Shown piece by piece: positions 52,096 through 59,915 of a DNA stretch of 64,000 nucleotides. Source of the stretch: Longimicrobium sp. (GTDB lineage: Bacteria; Gemmatimonadota; Gemmatimonadetes; Longimicrobiales; Longimicrobiaceae); NCBI GenBank assembly GCA_036389795.1, contig DASVWD010000140.1, positions 86,591 through 150,590 on the forward strand, written 5' to 3'. Below the pieces are notes generated by a model, which was given only the letters and a program-made list of their open reading frames with translations, ran no database searches and was not told the origin of the DNA. Numbering within the stretch: the first letter of the stretch is position 1; each line of letters starts with the position of its first letter. The translations under genes were made by a program, and so were the position numbers.

Positions 52096-52116
52096 CGCTC
52101 CGCATCCACGGCATGA

Positions 52117-52157
52117 CGAAGGGGGCCCCGGACCTGCTCGGTCCGGCGCCCCCTTCG
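52117..52157 (+). terminator. Terminator between the toxin-antitoxin module and the GS-fold gene
   Basis: CGAAGGGGGC (52117-52126) pairs with 52148-52157, with an inner GGACC/GGTCC stem. It lies between convergent genes and may serve both. Confidence 0.75.
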
Positions 52158-52177
52158 CATGCCCTCCGACCCGTGCC

Positions 52178-53416
52178 TCACCCCCCGCGACCGGGGGACT
52201 GCTCCCAGTCGCGCAGGTGGTCGATCAGGTAGTCGATGCTGAAGACTTGCTTGCTCCGGTCGTGGTCGCGGCGGAAGATCACCTGGCTCCAGCCGCGCAT
52301 CCCCGTGGGCGTGTAGCGCTGGCCGTACATGGTGAGCTTCTGGCCGCTGATGGCGCGGATCAGCACCCGCTCGTAGCGGCTGCGGGAGAGCTCGCTCTCG
52401 GGGAACAGGTTGTCCCAGGTGCACAGCCGGCCCACGTCCTCGTACTCGGGCGGCCGGTCGTCCAGGTCCAGCAGCGAGGGCGCGCGGCCCCGCATCACCG
52501 AGCCGATCAGGCGGAAGGTCCAGGGGTCGGAGATGCGCTTGATCGGGTGCCAGAAGTGCTTCACCGTGAGCCCCGCGATGGCCCGCAGGCTGAGCTTCCG
52601 CCCGTCCTGCGTCTCCCACATCGGCTGGTCGACGTCGGCGGTGAAGGGGTTGCACCGGTAGCACTCGAAGCGGGCCAGCCACCCCTTGCGCGAGGTGTGC
52701 GGGATCGGGCGGAAGTCGCGGATCACCGGCAGCCCCTTCTCCTCCAGCACGTCCAGCTCGAAGGTGGGCCAGGTCATCACCTCGCGCACGATGCCGGTGA
52801 TCAGCGTCCCGGTGGCGATCATCAGCGAGGCGCTGGGGGTGAAGTCGGCCGTGACCTCGATGCGGTCGCCGCGCGGGCGCACCCCGATCCCCGTGGAGCG
52901 CCGGTTGGCCGCCAGCAGCATCACCGGCACCGGGAGGATGTAGCTGAGGAGCAGCGCCAGCTTCTGCACCGTGCGGCCGTTGCCCTGCTCCTCCTTCGGC
53001 AGCTCGAACGAGATGTTGTAGTGCGTGCTGAAGCCGATGAGCCGCACGTCGCGCCCCGTGCGGCGCTCCCACTCGTCGAGTTCGCGGCGCACGTACAGGA
53101 TCGCCTCCCAGAGCGAGCGGCCGGCGCGAGCGGCGCACCCGCGCTCGATCTCGATCACCGGGGTGGCCACCTCGATCACGCCGGTGTCGAAGTAGACCGC
53201 GCCCCCGGTGGGGAGGTGGTAGCTGGTGCCCACGCGGTGCATCAGGTTGCCGCGCACGAAGGCGCGCGGGTCGCCGAAGACGTCCTCGGGGCGCACCAGC
53301 TCGCCGTCGACGGCCACCTGGAACTCCGACTCCATCCCGATGGCGGCCAGCTTCAGCCGCTCGCGGCGCCGCGCCTCCTTCGAGGTGCCGCCCTTCTTCT
53401 TGCTCGCGTCGCTCAT
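52178..53416 (-). CDS. Glutamine-synthetase/GCS-fold carboxylate-amine ligase-like protein, uncharacterised
   Basis: The 412-residue protein has GMESEF at residues 27-32, the G-x-E-x-E entry motif of GS- and glutamate-cysteine-ligase-fold enzymes. GGAVYFDTGVIEVATP (residues 71-86) recalls the Dop/PafA and GCS2 second strand with its Glu. FSTHYNISF and the basic C-terminal half (AGLTVKHFWHPIKRISDP) follow. I cannot assign a named family; an amide- or peptide-bond-forming or deamidating enzyme is inferred. Its ATG overlaps the stop of the M15-like gene by one base (TGATG), so it is coupled to two peptidoglycan-hydrolase-like genes. Confidence 0.6.
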   Translation of the reverse strand: MSDASKKKGGTSKEARRRERLKLAAIGMESEFQVAVDGELVRPEDVFGDPRAFVRGNLMHRVGTSYHLPTGGAVYFDTGVIEVATPVIEIERGCAARAGRSLWEAILYVRRELDEWERRTGRDVRLIGFSTHYNISFELPKEEQGNGRTVQKLALLLSYILPVPVMLLAANRRSTGIGVRPRGDRIEVTADFTPSASLMIATGTLITGIVREVMTWPTFELDVLEEKGLPVIRDFRPIPHTSRKGWLARFECYRCNPFTADVDQPMWETQDGRKLSLRAIAGLTVKHFWHPIKRISDPWTFRLIGSVMRGRAPSLLDLDDRPPEYEDVGRLCTWDNLFPESELSRSRYERVLIRAISGQKLTMYGQRYTPTGMRGWSQVIFRRDHDRSKQVFSIDYLIDHLRDWEQSPGRGG

Positions 53417-54090
53417 CACGCCCCGGCTTCGGCGGTCTCGGTCACGTCCTTCGGGTCCTCCCGCACCGTCTCAGCCTCCTCCCCTTCCTCCTCCTCCGGC
53501 TCCCCCGCGCTGCCGTGCGGCACCACCACCGTCCACCCCAGGTCCAGGTGCAGGTGGTCGTCGGCCTCGCCCGGGCCGTGGCCCCAGGGGCGCACGTAGA
53601 GGCCCGGCATCAGCCGCTCGGCCACGCGGGCGTAGCGCGAGATCTGCTTCTCCTCGTCCAGCCAGTCGTCGCCCACCCGGTAGATGTTCGTCGCCGTCCC
53701 CCAGCAGTGGGGGCTGGCGTGCGTAGTCAGCCGGTGCGCGGGCGAGCGGTACCCCCCGTTGGCCGCGATGTGCACGTAGGTGTCCACCTCCGTGCGGAAG
53801 AGCTCCAGGAACGCCGCCAGCACGCTCACCGCGCAGGGGAGGTAGCGGGGCCAGCCGGTGCGCAGCCGCTCGGCCTCGCGCACGTCCACGTTCAGGAACT
53901 CCCACACCTCGAAGTTGGGCGCCAGGGGCGTCTCCAGCGCCACGTCCCAGCTGGGCACCTCGTAGAAGTAGCGCGGCAGCCGCCGGAGCCGCCCGTCGCG
54001 CCCGCGCAGCGTCTCGCCGGGGCGCAGCAGCGCGCGCAGCTCGTCGTCCAGCGCCAGCCCGTCCACCACCTTCAGGGGGAACTCAGGCAT
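53416..54090 (-). CDS. M15-like (DD-carboxypeptidase fold) protein with altered metal ligand
   Basis: The 224-residue protein contains YRSPAHRL and then SPHCWGTATNIY, which aligns with the M15 zinc motif S-x-H-x2-G-x-A-x-D but has Asn135 where Asp is expected. H128 and the HLHLD block (H179) are in place. The C-terminal 30 residues are very acidic (EEEEGEEAE). No signal peptide is visible, which is odd for a peptidoglycan enzyme. It overlaps the beta-lactamase-like gene by 8 bp and the GS-fold gene by 1 bp. Confidence 0.7.
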   Translation of the reverse strand: MPEFPLKVVDGLALDDELRALLRPGETLRGRDGRLRRLPRYFYEVPSWDVALETPLAPNFEVWEFLNVDVREAERLRTGWPRYLPCAVSVLAAFLELFRTEVDTYVHIAANGGYRSPAHRLTTHASPHCWGTATNIYRVGDDWLDEEKQISRYARVAERLMPGLYVRPWGHGPGEADDHLHLDLGWTVVVPHGSAGEPEEEEGEEAETVREDPKDVTETAEAGA

Positions 54091-55012
54091 CCCGGCCGTC
54101 CCCCGAGGTCAGGTGCTCGTAGACCGCCCGCGAGATCCGCGCGATGGTGTCGCTGCGCCCCGAGGTCACCGAGGGCTCCCACTCGGTGAGCACCACCACC
54201 GCGTAGGGCCAGCGCTCGGGGAGGTAGACGATGGCCGCGTCGTGCGCCACCGTGCTGATCTCCCCCGTCTTGTTGGCCACCCGCGCGCTCTCGGGCACAC
54301 CCGCGGGGATCCCGCTCCTGAACTCCTGGTCGTGCAGGATCTCCAGCATCCGCGCCGAGAGCTCCACGTTGAAGGCCGTCCCCTCCTCGATCGGGCGCAG
54401 CACGCTCACCAGCCCGCTGGCCGTCACCCGGTTGTTGATCCCCTTCTCCCAGGCGGCCTCGTCCTCCACCCCGCGCCGGAACTCCACCCCCTCCACGCCC
54501 AGCTCCTTCAGCGCGCGCCCGATCTCCTCGACCCCCACCAGGTCCACCAGCAGGTTCGTCGCCAGGTTGCTGCTGGTGACGATCATCTGGTAGGCCAGCT
54601 CGCCGATCTTCATCGTCTTCCCGAGGTGCTGGTGCACCACCGAGTTGGCGTCGCGCCCGCTCTCCACCCGGAACGGAAGGCCGCCGGCCACGCTCAGGAA
54701 GCGGTTGCGCACGTGCACCCGCGACTCCAGCGAGAGCCCGCCCTGGTACACGGCGCCGAAGACGCCCAGCAGGATCGGCACCTTGATGGTGCTGGCCGCG
54801 TGGAACCACTCGCCGCCGCGGTAGTCCCACGACCGGCGGGTCTGGTAGTCGTACCAGGCGACCGCCACGCGCTTCGCCCCCGCCTCCTCGCCGATGCGCT
54901 CGACCCGCTTCCCGAGCCCGCTCCTGGCTGCCGTCGTCGTCACGTCCGCGTGGGTGGGTGGTTCCGGACGAATACCCCCGGCGCCCGATCCGGCGGGCCC
55001 CGGGGGGAACAT
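54083..55012 (-). CDS. Class A beta-lactamase-like serine hydrolase without signal peptide
   Basis: The product has the three active-site elements of class A serine beta-lactamases and penicillin-binding proteins: S74-x-x-K77 in HAASTIKVP, SSN at 147-149, and KTG at 248-250, with GVEDEAAWEK where the omega-loop Glu would be. Length fits the beta-lactamase2 family. The N-terminus lacks a signal peptide from either the ATG at 55012 or a GTG at 54943, so a cytoplasmic substrate such as a peptide or amide is possible. It is the first gene of the overlapping three-gene unit. Confidence 0.8.
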   Translation of the reverse strand: MFPPGPAGSGAGGIRPEPPTHADVTTTAARSGLGKRVERIGEEAGAKRVAVAWYDYQTRRSWDYRGGEWFHAASTIKVPILLGVFGAVYQGGLSLESRVHVRNRFLSVAGGLPFRVESGRDANSVVHQHLGKTMKIGELAYQMIVTSSNLATNLLVDLVGVEEIGRALKELGVEGVEFRRGVEDEAAWEKGINNRVTASGLVSVLRPIEEGTAFNVELSARMLEILHDQEFRSGIPAGVPESARVANKTGEISTVAHDAAIVYLPERWPYAVVVLTEWEPSVTSGRSDTIARISRAVYEHLTSGDGRDA

Positions 55013-55126
55013 CCTTCTTTGCAGGACCGGGGCCAGCGCGACGCTTCCGCCCGCCGCGCCGCCTCATCCTGCTTCAGGCGCCGCGACGGTCTCGCGGAAA
55101 CGGCGGGTCCCGTCACCCGCTCCGTT

Positions 55127-55310
55127 CACTTTCGCACTTCGCACTCAGCACTTCGCACTGCGGTTCCGGGCATGTCCCGCCGCTGCGCTCCGGGCCGGGC
55201 TGCGCGCGCCGTAGGGCACGATACCACCGTGCCCAACGGCGCCGGGCCCCGCGTCGGCCGAAACCACCCGGCCGCCACGGTCCCGGCCCTAGCGGGCGCG
55301 CATCCCTCAT
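55127..55310 (-). repeat. 180-bp dispersed repeat, copy B
   Basis: Read on the minus strand it begins ATGAGGGATGCGCGCCCGC and ends in AGTGCGAAGTGCG units, matching copy A (7692-7873) over its full length with scattered substitutions and small gaps. It occupies the gap between the beta-lactamase-like gene and a small membrane-protein gene. Confidence 0.85.
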
Positions 55311-55335
55311 GCAGCCGCCCGGCCGGCCTGCCCCG

Positions 55336-55557
55336 TCAGCTCGCGGGCACGAAAAGGAAGGCGGGCGCCTGGGCCACCGCGCCCGTCGCGGCGGGGGCCA
55401 CCGTCACCGTGTCGGGCGGCGGGCCCACCTCGTCGCGCTCCTCCTCGTCGCGGTCCAGCAGCGAGTACAGCAGGTACGCCAGCGCCAGGAGCGCCAGCAG
55501 CCCCAGCACCAGCGGAAGCACGTTGCGCCTCTTCCGCTCGACGTTGATGTCGGCCAC
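55336..55557 (-). CDS. Small single-pass membrane protein
   Basis: The 73-residue product starts with GTG at 55557, five bases after GGGAGG. It begins MADINVERKRRNVLPLV and has one transmembrane helix (LPLVLGLLALLALAYLLYSLL), then an acidic linker and a short Val/Ala-rich tail. The positive-inside rule puts the N-terminus in the cytoplasm. No family name is known to me. The good ribosome binding site and clear topology support a real gene. Confidence 0.65.
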   Translation of the reverse strand: MADINVERKRRNVLPLVLGLLALLALAYLLYSLLDRDEEERDEVGPPPDTVTVAPAATGAVAQAPAFLFVPAS

Positions 55558-55843
55558 CACTTCCTCCCTTCGTTCGGTAGATTCGATGCGGACGCCGGGC
55601 GACTCGCACCAGCCATGCCAGACGCTCCGGAAGGCGATCGGCGTGCCGTCCGAGCTCGCGCCCTCTGGCCCATCCAACCGAACACCCCGGCAGTTGTTTT
55701 TGTGAATCCGTTCCCGTGCACCGGATCTCGCCGACGTGCAGCGCGGCTTGCGCCCCGGCGCCCCGCGCACGATGCTTCGTTGCGACCGCCCGGCATCGTC
55801 CCGCTCCGTGGCCGCTTCCGCCGATCCGTCCTCCCCGGTTCCT
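55558..55843. other. 286-bp divergent intergenic region
   Basis: Separates the small membrane-protein gene and the permease gene, which diverge. It should hold both promoters. I see no convincing boxes, hairpins or gene. Confidence 0.35.
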
Positions 55844-57238
55844 ATGACCGAGCCCCAGCCCGCCGCTTCCGCCGCCGAGTCCCGCCTGGTCCGCGCCGTG
55901 GGCGTGTGGGCGCTGGCCGCCAGCATCGTGAACATCACCGTGGGCGGCGGGATCTTCCGCCTCCCTGCGGGGGCCGCCGCGGGGCTGGGGCGGGCGGCGC
56001 CGCTCTCCTACCTGGCCTGCGCGCTGGTGATGGGGCTCATCGTGCTCTGCTTCGCCGAGGCGGGGAGCCGGGTGGCGCTCACCGGCGGGCCCTACGCCTA
56101 CGTGGAGGTGGCGTTCGGGGGGTTCCTGGGCTTCCTGGCGGGGGTGCTGCTCTGGGTGGTGGGCACCTTCGCGCTGGCGGCGGTCGCCACCATCTTCGCC
56201 GACGCGGTGGGGGGCCTGGTCCCCGCGCTCTCCGGCCGCGCGGGGCGGGGAGCGGTGCTGGCGCTCACCCTGGCGCTCCTGTCGGGGGTCAACGTCCTGG
56301 GGGTGCGGCAGGGGACCTCGCTGAACGTGGTGGCGACCGTGGCGAAGCTCCTCCCCCTCCTCCTGCTGCTCGTGGCGGGGCTCTTCGCCGCCCACGCGGC
56401 GAACCTGGCGTGGGGCGCGGCGCCATCCGCCGGGGCCGTCTCGCGCACCTCGGTGCTCCTGATCTTCGCCTTCGCGGGGATCGAGACCGCGCTGGTGCCG
56501 AGCGGCGAGGTGAAGGACGTGGCCCGCACCGTCCCCCGCGCGGTGTTCCTGGCCATGGCGGGCGTCACGCTCCTCTACGTCGGCCTGCACCTGGTCGCCC
56601 AGGGCGTGCTGGGCGACGCGCTCGCGGCCTCGCAGACGCCGCTGGCCGACGCGGCCGCCGTGGCGCTGGGGCCGTGGGGGCGCACGCTGATCCTGGTGGG
56701 CGCCGCCGTGTCGATGTTCGGCTACGTGAGCGGGATGACGCTGGCGGTGCCCCGCGCGCTCTTCGCGCTGGGGCGTGACGGGTTCCTGCCGCGCGCGCTG
56801 GCCTCGGTGCACCCGCGCCGGCGCACGCCGCACGTGGCGATCGCCGTGCAGGCGGTGGTGGTGTGGCTGCTGGCCGTCACCAGCGGCTTCGAGCGGCTGG
56901 CGATCCTGGCCAACCTCTCCACCCTCCTCCTCTACGCCGGGTGCTGCCTGGCCGCCTGGGAGCTCCGCCGCCGCGACGTGCGGGCCGGCGGCGTCCCCTT
57001 CCGCGTCCCCGGCGCGGCCGTGGTCCCCTGGCTGGCGCTCGCGGCCATCGCCTGGCTGCTCACCTCGATCCGGCGCGACGAGTGGCTGGTGATGGCCGCC
57101 GTCCTGGCGGGGGCGGCGGTGCTCTACGCCGTCGCGCGCGGGGTGCGGGGCGGAGACACCGGCCGCGCAGCGCCGCCCTCTCCTTCGCCCCGGGACGAGG
57201 ACCGGCCCGGGCGCGGCGAGACGCCGCGGCCGGGGTGA
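55844..57238 (+). CDS. APC-superfamily amino-acid permease
   Basis: The 464-residue protein has about twelve hydrophobic segments. The first carries the substrate-loop motif VNITVGGGIFRLPAG, and helix 3 includes EAGSRVALTGGPYAYVE, both typical of the basic APC permeases. FAFAGIETALVPSGEVKD is the conserved helix 6 region. The C-terminus is a Pro/Arg-rich cytoplasmic tail. The substrate is unknown. The kinase gene starts 10 bp downstream, so the two may be co-transcribed. Confidence 0.9.
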   Translation: MTEPQPAASAAESRLVRAVGVWALAASIVNITVGGGIFRLPAGAAAGLGRAAPLSYLACALVMGLIVLCFAEAGSRVALTGGPYAYVEVAFGGFLGFLAGVLLWVVGTFALAAVATIFADAVGGLVPALSGRAGRGAVLALTLALLSGVNVLGVRQGTSLNVVATVAKLLPLLLLLVAGLFAAHAANLAWGAAPSAGAVSRTSVLLIFAFAGIETALVPSGEVKDVARTVPRAVFLAMAGVTLLYVGLHLVAQGVLGDALAASQTPLADAAAVALGPWGRTLILVGAAVSMFGYVSGMTLAVPRALFALGRDGFLPRALASVHPRRRTPHVAIAVQAVVVWLLAVTSGFERLAILANLSTLLLYAGCCLAAWELRRRDVRAGGVPFRVPGAAVVPWLALAAIAWLLTSIRRDEWLVMAAVLAGAAVLYAVARGVRGGDTGRAAPPSPSPRDEDRPGRGETPRPG

Positions 57239-57248
57239 GGACGCGCGG

Positions 57249-57704
57249 ATGGAGGCGGTGATCTTTGTAGGGATCCAGGCGTCGGGGAAGTCGACCTTCT
57301 ACCGCGAGCGCTTCTTCGACACGCACGTCCGCGTCAGCCGCGACCTGCTGAAGACGAAGAGCCGCGAGCAGGTGCTGCTGGAGGCCTGCCTGCGCACGAA
57401 GCAGCCGTTCGTGGTCGACAACACCAACGTCACGGCCGCCGAGCGGGCGAGGTACATCCAGGCGGCGCGCGCGGCGGGGTTCCGCGTGGTCGGCTACTTC
57501 TTCCGGGCGACGACGCGCGAGGCCATCGCGCGCAACCGGCTGCGCGCGGGGCGCGCCGTGATCCCCGTCCCCGGCATCCTGGGCACCTACAAGAAGCTGG
57601 AGGAGCCGCGCCGCGAGGAGGGCTTCGACGAGCTGTACGCCGTCACCCTCACCCCCGCCAACGCCTGGATCGTGGAGGAGCTGCGCCCCGAGGGAGCGGA
57701 CTGA
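57249..57704 (+). CDS. P-loop kinase-like protein (AAA_33/zeta-like)
   Basis: The 151-residue protein begins MEAVIFVGIQASGKSTFYRE, with Walker A GIQASGKST. VSRDLLKTK, VDNTNVTAAERARYIQAA and NRLRAGRAVIPV follow, as in the small polynucleotide-kinase-like or AAA_33 ATPases. It may phosphorylate a small molecule or nucleic acid 5' end; the acceptor is unknown. Confidence 0.85.
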   Translation: MEAVIFVGIQASGKSTFYRERFFDTHVRVSRDLLKTKSREQVLLEACLRTKQPFVVDNTNVTAAERARYIQAARAAGFRVVGYFFRATTREAIARNRLRAGRAVIPVPGILGTYKKLEEPRREEGFDELYAVTLTPANAWIVEELRPEGAD

Positions 57705-57884
57705 GGTGCCGCCGACGGGAGCGGCCGGGCTCGCGGCGCTCCCCCGGGCTTGCTTCGCATCCTGGCCGCGTGCGCGGAACCGTTGTGCTTCCCGCGTCCC
57801 GACACGGAATTGAGGGAGCCGGTACCATCTCTAATTAGAATGCGAAGCACCGTTCGATGGACCTCGAGCCGAGAGGAGGCGGCC

Positions 57885-58928
57885 ATGACGAAGCGGGCAC
57901 TGGTGATCAGCGGCGGCGGGTCGCGCGGATCGTTCGCGGTGGGGGCGCTGGGGCACCTGATGGAGAAGGCCGGGCTTGACTTCCACCTGTTCGTGGGGAC
58001 CAGCACCGGCGCGCTGATCGTGCCCCCGCTCGCCGCGCGGGGGAAGGCGGGGCTCGCCCAGCTCCGGGAGGAGTACACCACCGTGCACACACGCGACATC
58101 GTGCGCGAGCGGCTCTCGAACCCGCTGAAGCTGTCGCTGATCTCGTGGTACTACACCGACCCGCTGGCCGAGCGCATCCGCAACGGCGTCGGCGAGGGCG
58201 ACTTCAGGACGATCGACGGGTCCGCCCGCCCGGTGTTCCTCACCACCGTCAACCTGCAGACGGGGAGGCTGGTGTACTTCCAGGCCGGCCAGGCGCAGCC
58301 GCCCGTGACCATCGACGACGGCGACGTGGTGCGGGTGACCTCGCTGCAGCAGCTCCACCGCGCCATGCTCGCCTCGTCCAGCATCCCCGTGCTGATGCCG
58401 CCGGTGCGCGTCCCCGGACCGCAGCCGGACGACCCGTTCGTGGATGGCGGGGTGCGCGAGTACGCGCCGATCAAGATCGCCATCGAGGCGGGCGCCGACG
58501 AGATCATCTGCATCGTGCTGGCCCCGCCACCCAAGCAGGCCCCGCCCAGGCCGATGAAGCTCGACACCGTGATTCCGATCCTCAAGCGCACGGTGGACCT
58601 GCTGTCGAACGAAGTGGGCGAGAACGACATCCGGCTGTCGAAGCTCTTCACCGACATCCTCCTCTACCGCGCCGAAGTGGGGGCCCGCATCAAGGAGAAG
58701 TGCGGCCTGTCGGACGCGGAGGTGGCGGCGCTCTTGGACGTGCCCCGCTTTCGGCGCGTGTTCCGCAATGCCGAGGGCGAGGAGCGCCGCGCCGTCAGGC
58801 TGTGCGTGATCCGTCCCGAGGCGCCGCTGCAGGGCGACACGCTGCGCTTCGATCCCAAGGAGATGACGGCCAACCTGGCCTACGGGGAGAAGTGCGCGGC
58901 CGCGCAGTACCCGCAATGCTTCGAATGA
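57885..58928 (+). CDS. Patatin-like phospholipase
   Basis: The 347-residue protein has the oxyanion motif GGGSRGSF at residues 10-17, the nucleophile elbow GTSTG with S40, and the DGG motif with D187 (FVDGGVREYAP), so the Ser-Asp dyad is complete. GAGAGGAGG precedes the ATG at 57885. It probably hydrolyses phospholipids in the cytoplasm or at the inner membrane. The upstream gap has a TCTAATTAGA palindrome at 57830-57839 near a possible promoter. Confidence 0.92.
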   Translation: MTKRALVISGGGSRGSFAVGALGHLMEKAGLDFHLFVGTSTGALIVPPLAARGKAGLAQLREEYTTVHTRDIVRERLSNPLKLSLISWYYTDPLAERIRNGVGEGDFRTIDGSARPVFLTTVNLQTGRLVYFQAGQAQPPVTIDDGDVVRVTSLQQLHRAMLASSSIPVLMPPVRVPGPQPDDPFVDGGVREYAPIKIAIEAGADEIICIVLAPPPKQAPPRPMKLDTVIPILKRTVDLLSNEVGENDIRLSKLFTDILLYRAEVGARIKEKCGLSDAEVAALLDVPRFRRVFRNAEGEERRAVRLCVIRPEAPLQGDTLRFDPKEMTANLAYGEKCAAAQYPQCFE

Positions 58929-58935
58929 GGGGAAG

Positions 58936-59481
58936 GTGAGCGCGCCCTCCCGCGGCCGGGGCGCCGCTTCCGGCCAACCGCGCGAGGAGTTGCTGGTCTG
59001 GGCGGGCCTCCTCCTCGCGCTGGCCGTCTTCGTGGGGCTGGGGATCGTCGGGCGGGCGTGGCACCCCCTGGCCGGGAAGCCGCTGGAGCCGCCCTGGTAC
59101 GGGTCGGCCGACGCGCTGTTCGCCGCGGTGGACGCGCTCGGGCCCGGGGGACGGGGCCAGCACCGCGTCGGCGTGCTGGTGCTCGACACCGTCATCCCGC
59201 TCGCCTACGGCTGGGCGCTCTACCGCGCGGCCCGCTTCTACCTGCGCCGCCTGGGCGCGCCGCCCTCCCTCCACCTCCTGCGCTGGGTGCCGGTCGCGGC
59301 GATGCTCTGCGACTTCGCCGAGAACGCGTGCATCGTCACCCTGCTGAACGCCCATCCTGGTCGCCCGCTGGCCGCCGCGTCCGCGCTGCTCGCCTTCTCC
59401 TGGACCAAGTGGCTCCTGCTCGCCTCGTCGGTCGTCGGGATCGCGTACGGGTGGCTCCTGCTGCGGGTGCGCGGGCGCTGA
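58936..59481 (+). CDS. Membrane protein of unknown function
   Basis: The 181-residue product starts with GTG at 58936, 7 bp after the patatin stop, with GGGGAAGG upstream. Four hydrophobic segments are visible (ELLVWAGLLLALAVFVGLGI, VLVLDTVIPLAYGWALY, WVPVAAMLCDFAENACIVTLL, WLLLASSVVGIAYGWLLL). The acidic MLCDFAENACIV helix is distinctive. Probably co-transcribed with the patatin. Confidence 0.75.
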   Translation: MSAPSRGRGAASGQPREELLVWAGLLLALAVFVGLGIVGRAWHPLAGKPLEPPWYGSADALFAAVDALGPGGRGQHRVGVLVLDTVIPLAYGWALYRAARFYLRRLGAPPSLHLLRWVPVAAMLCDFAENACIVTLLNAHPGRPLAAASALLAFSWTKWLLLASSVVGIAYGWLLLRVRGR

Positions 59482-59509
59482 AGCCGGATCCGAAAGAACA
59501 ACGAACAGG

Positions 59510-59770
59510 CCTCACGCAGAGTCAGCAGAGTTAGCAGAGAAACCCCTCCGCTAATACCAAATCCGGAAGATCAGTTGGTATTCGCCGTCATTCTGAGGCC
59601 CGGCCACACCGAACCAGCATCCGCACGGATCGTCGCAGGGCCGAAGAATCTTCTCACCCCGGCAGGTGGGTTGGGCGCGGTAGCGGCACGAATGCCCGCT
59701 CGCTTCACCAACCGTTGTTCTTCCGGATCTGGTATAACCCCTCCGCTGACTCTGCTGGCTCTGCGTGAGA
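59510..59770. mobile_element. 183-bp MITE inserted in a GCAGAGTCA-type hairpin repeat
   Basis: The outer arms CTCACGCAGAGTCAGCAGAG (59511-59530) and the end CTGCTGGCTCTGCGTGAG (59753-59770) are a hairpin repeat of the family at 42831. It is interrupted by 59553-59735. The sequence AACCCCTCCGCT is present directly on both sides (59541-59552 and 59736-59747), a 12-bp target-site duplication. The insert has terminal inverted repeats TACCAAATCCGGAAGA (59555-59570) and TCTTCCGGATCTGGTA (59719-59734) and no transposase gene. It contains GTCATTCTGAGGCC at 59587. Confidence 0.8.
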
Positions 59771-59915
59771 AAGGCTGTTGCCGGCACGGCCGAAGAGACG
59801 CCGGAGGGCTGGCGCCGGGCAACCCACCTCCCGATGTTTGGCGTCATAGGTACCGCGGGACAGGCGTCGCGGATGGGGTCCCGCCGCCGATGGAGCCCGA
59901 TCACGGAGTGAACCC

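Noticed and set aside
54083..55012. Antibiotic-resistance beta-lactamase
   Set aside because: The active-site motifs are present, but there is no signal peptide and the gene is coupled to an M15-like and a GS-fold gene. A resistance role is not supported.
55113..55310. Small minus-strand protein starting MRDARPLGPGPW
   Set aside because: It is the translation of the 180-bp repeat; the frame is not preserved in the other copy beyond short stretches, so a coding role is unlikely.
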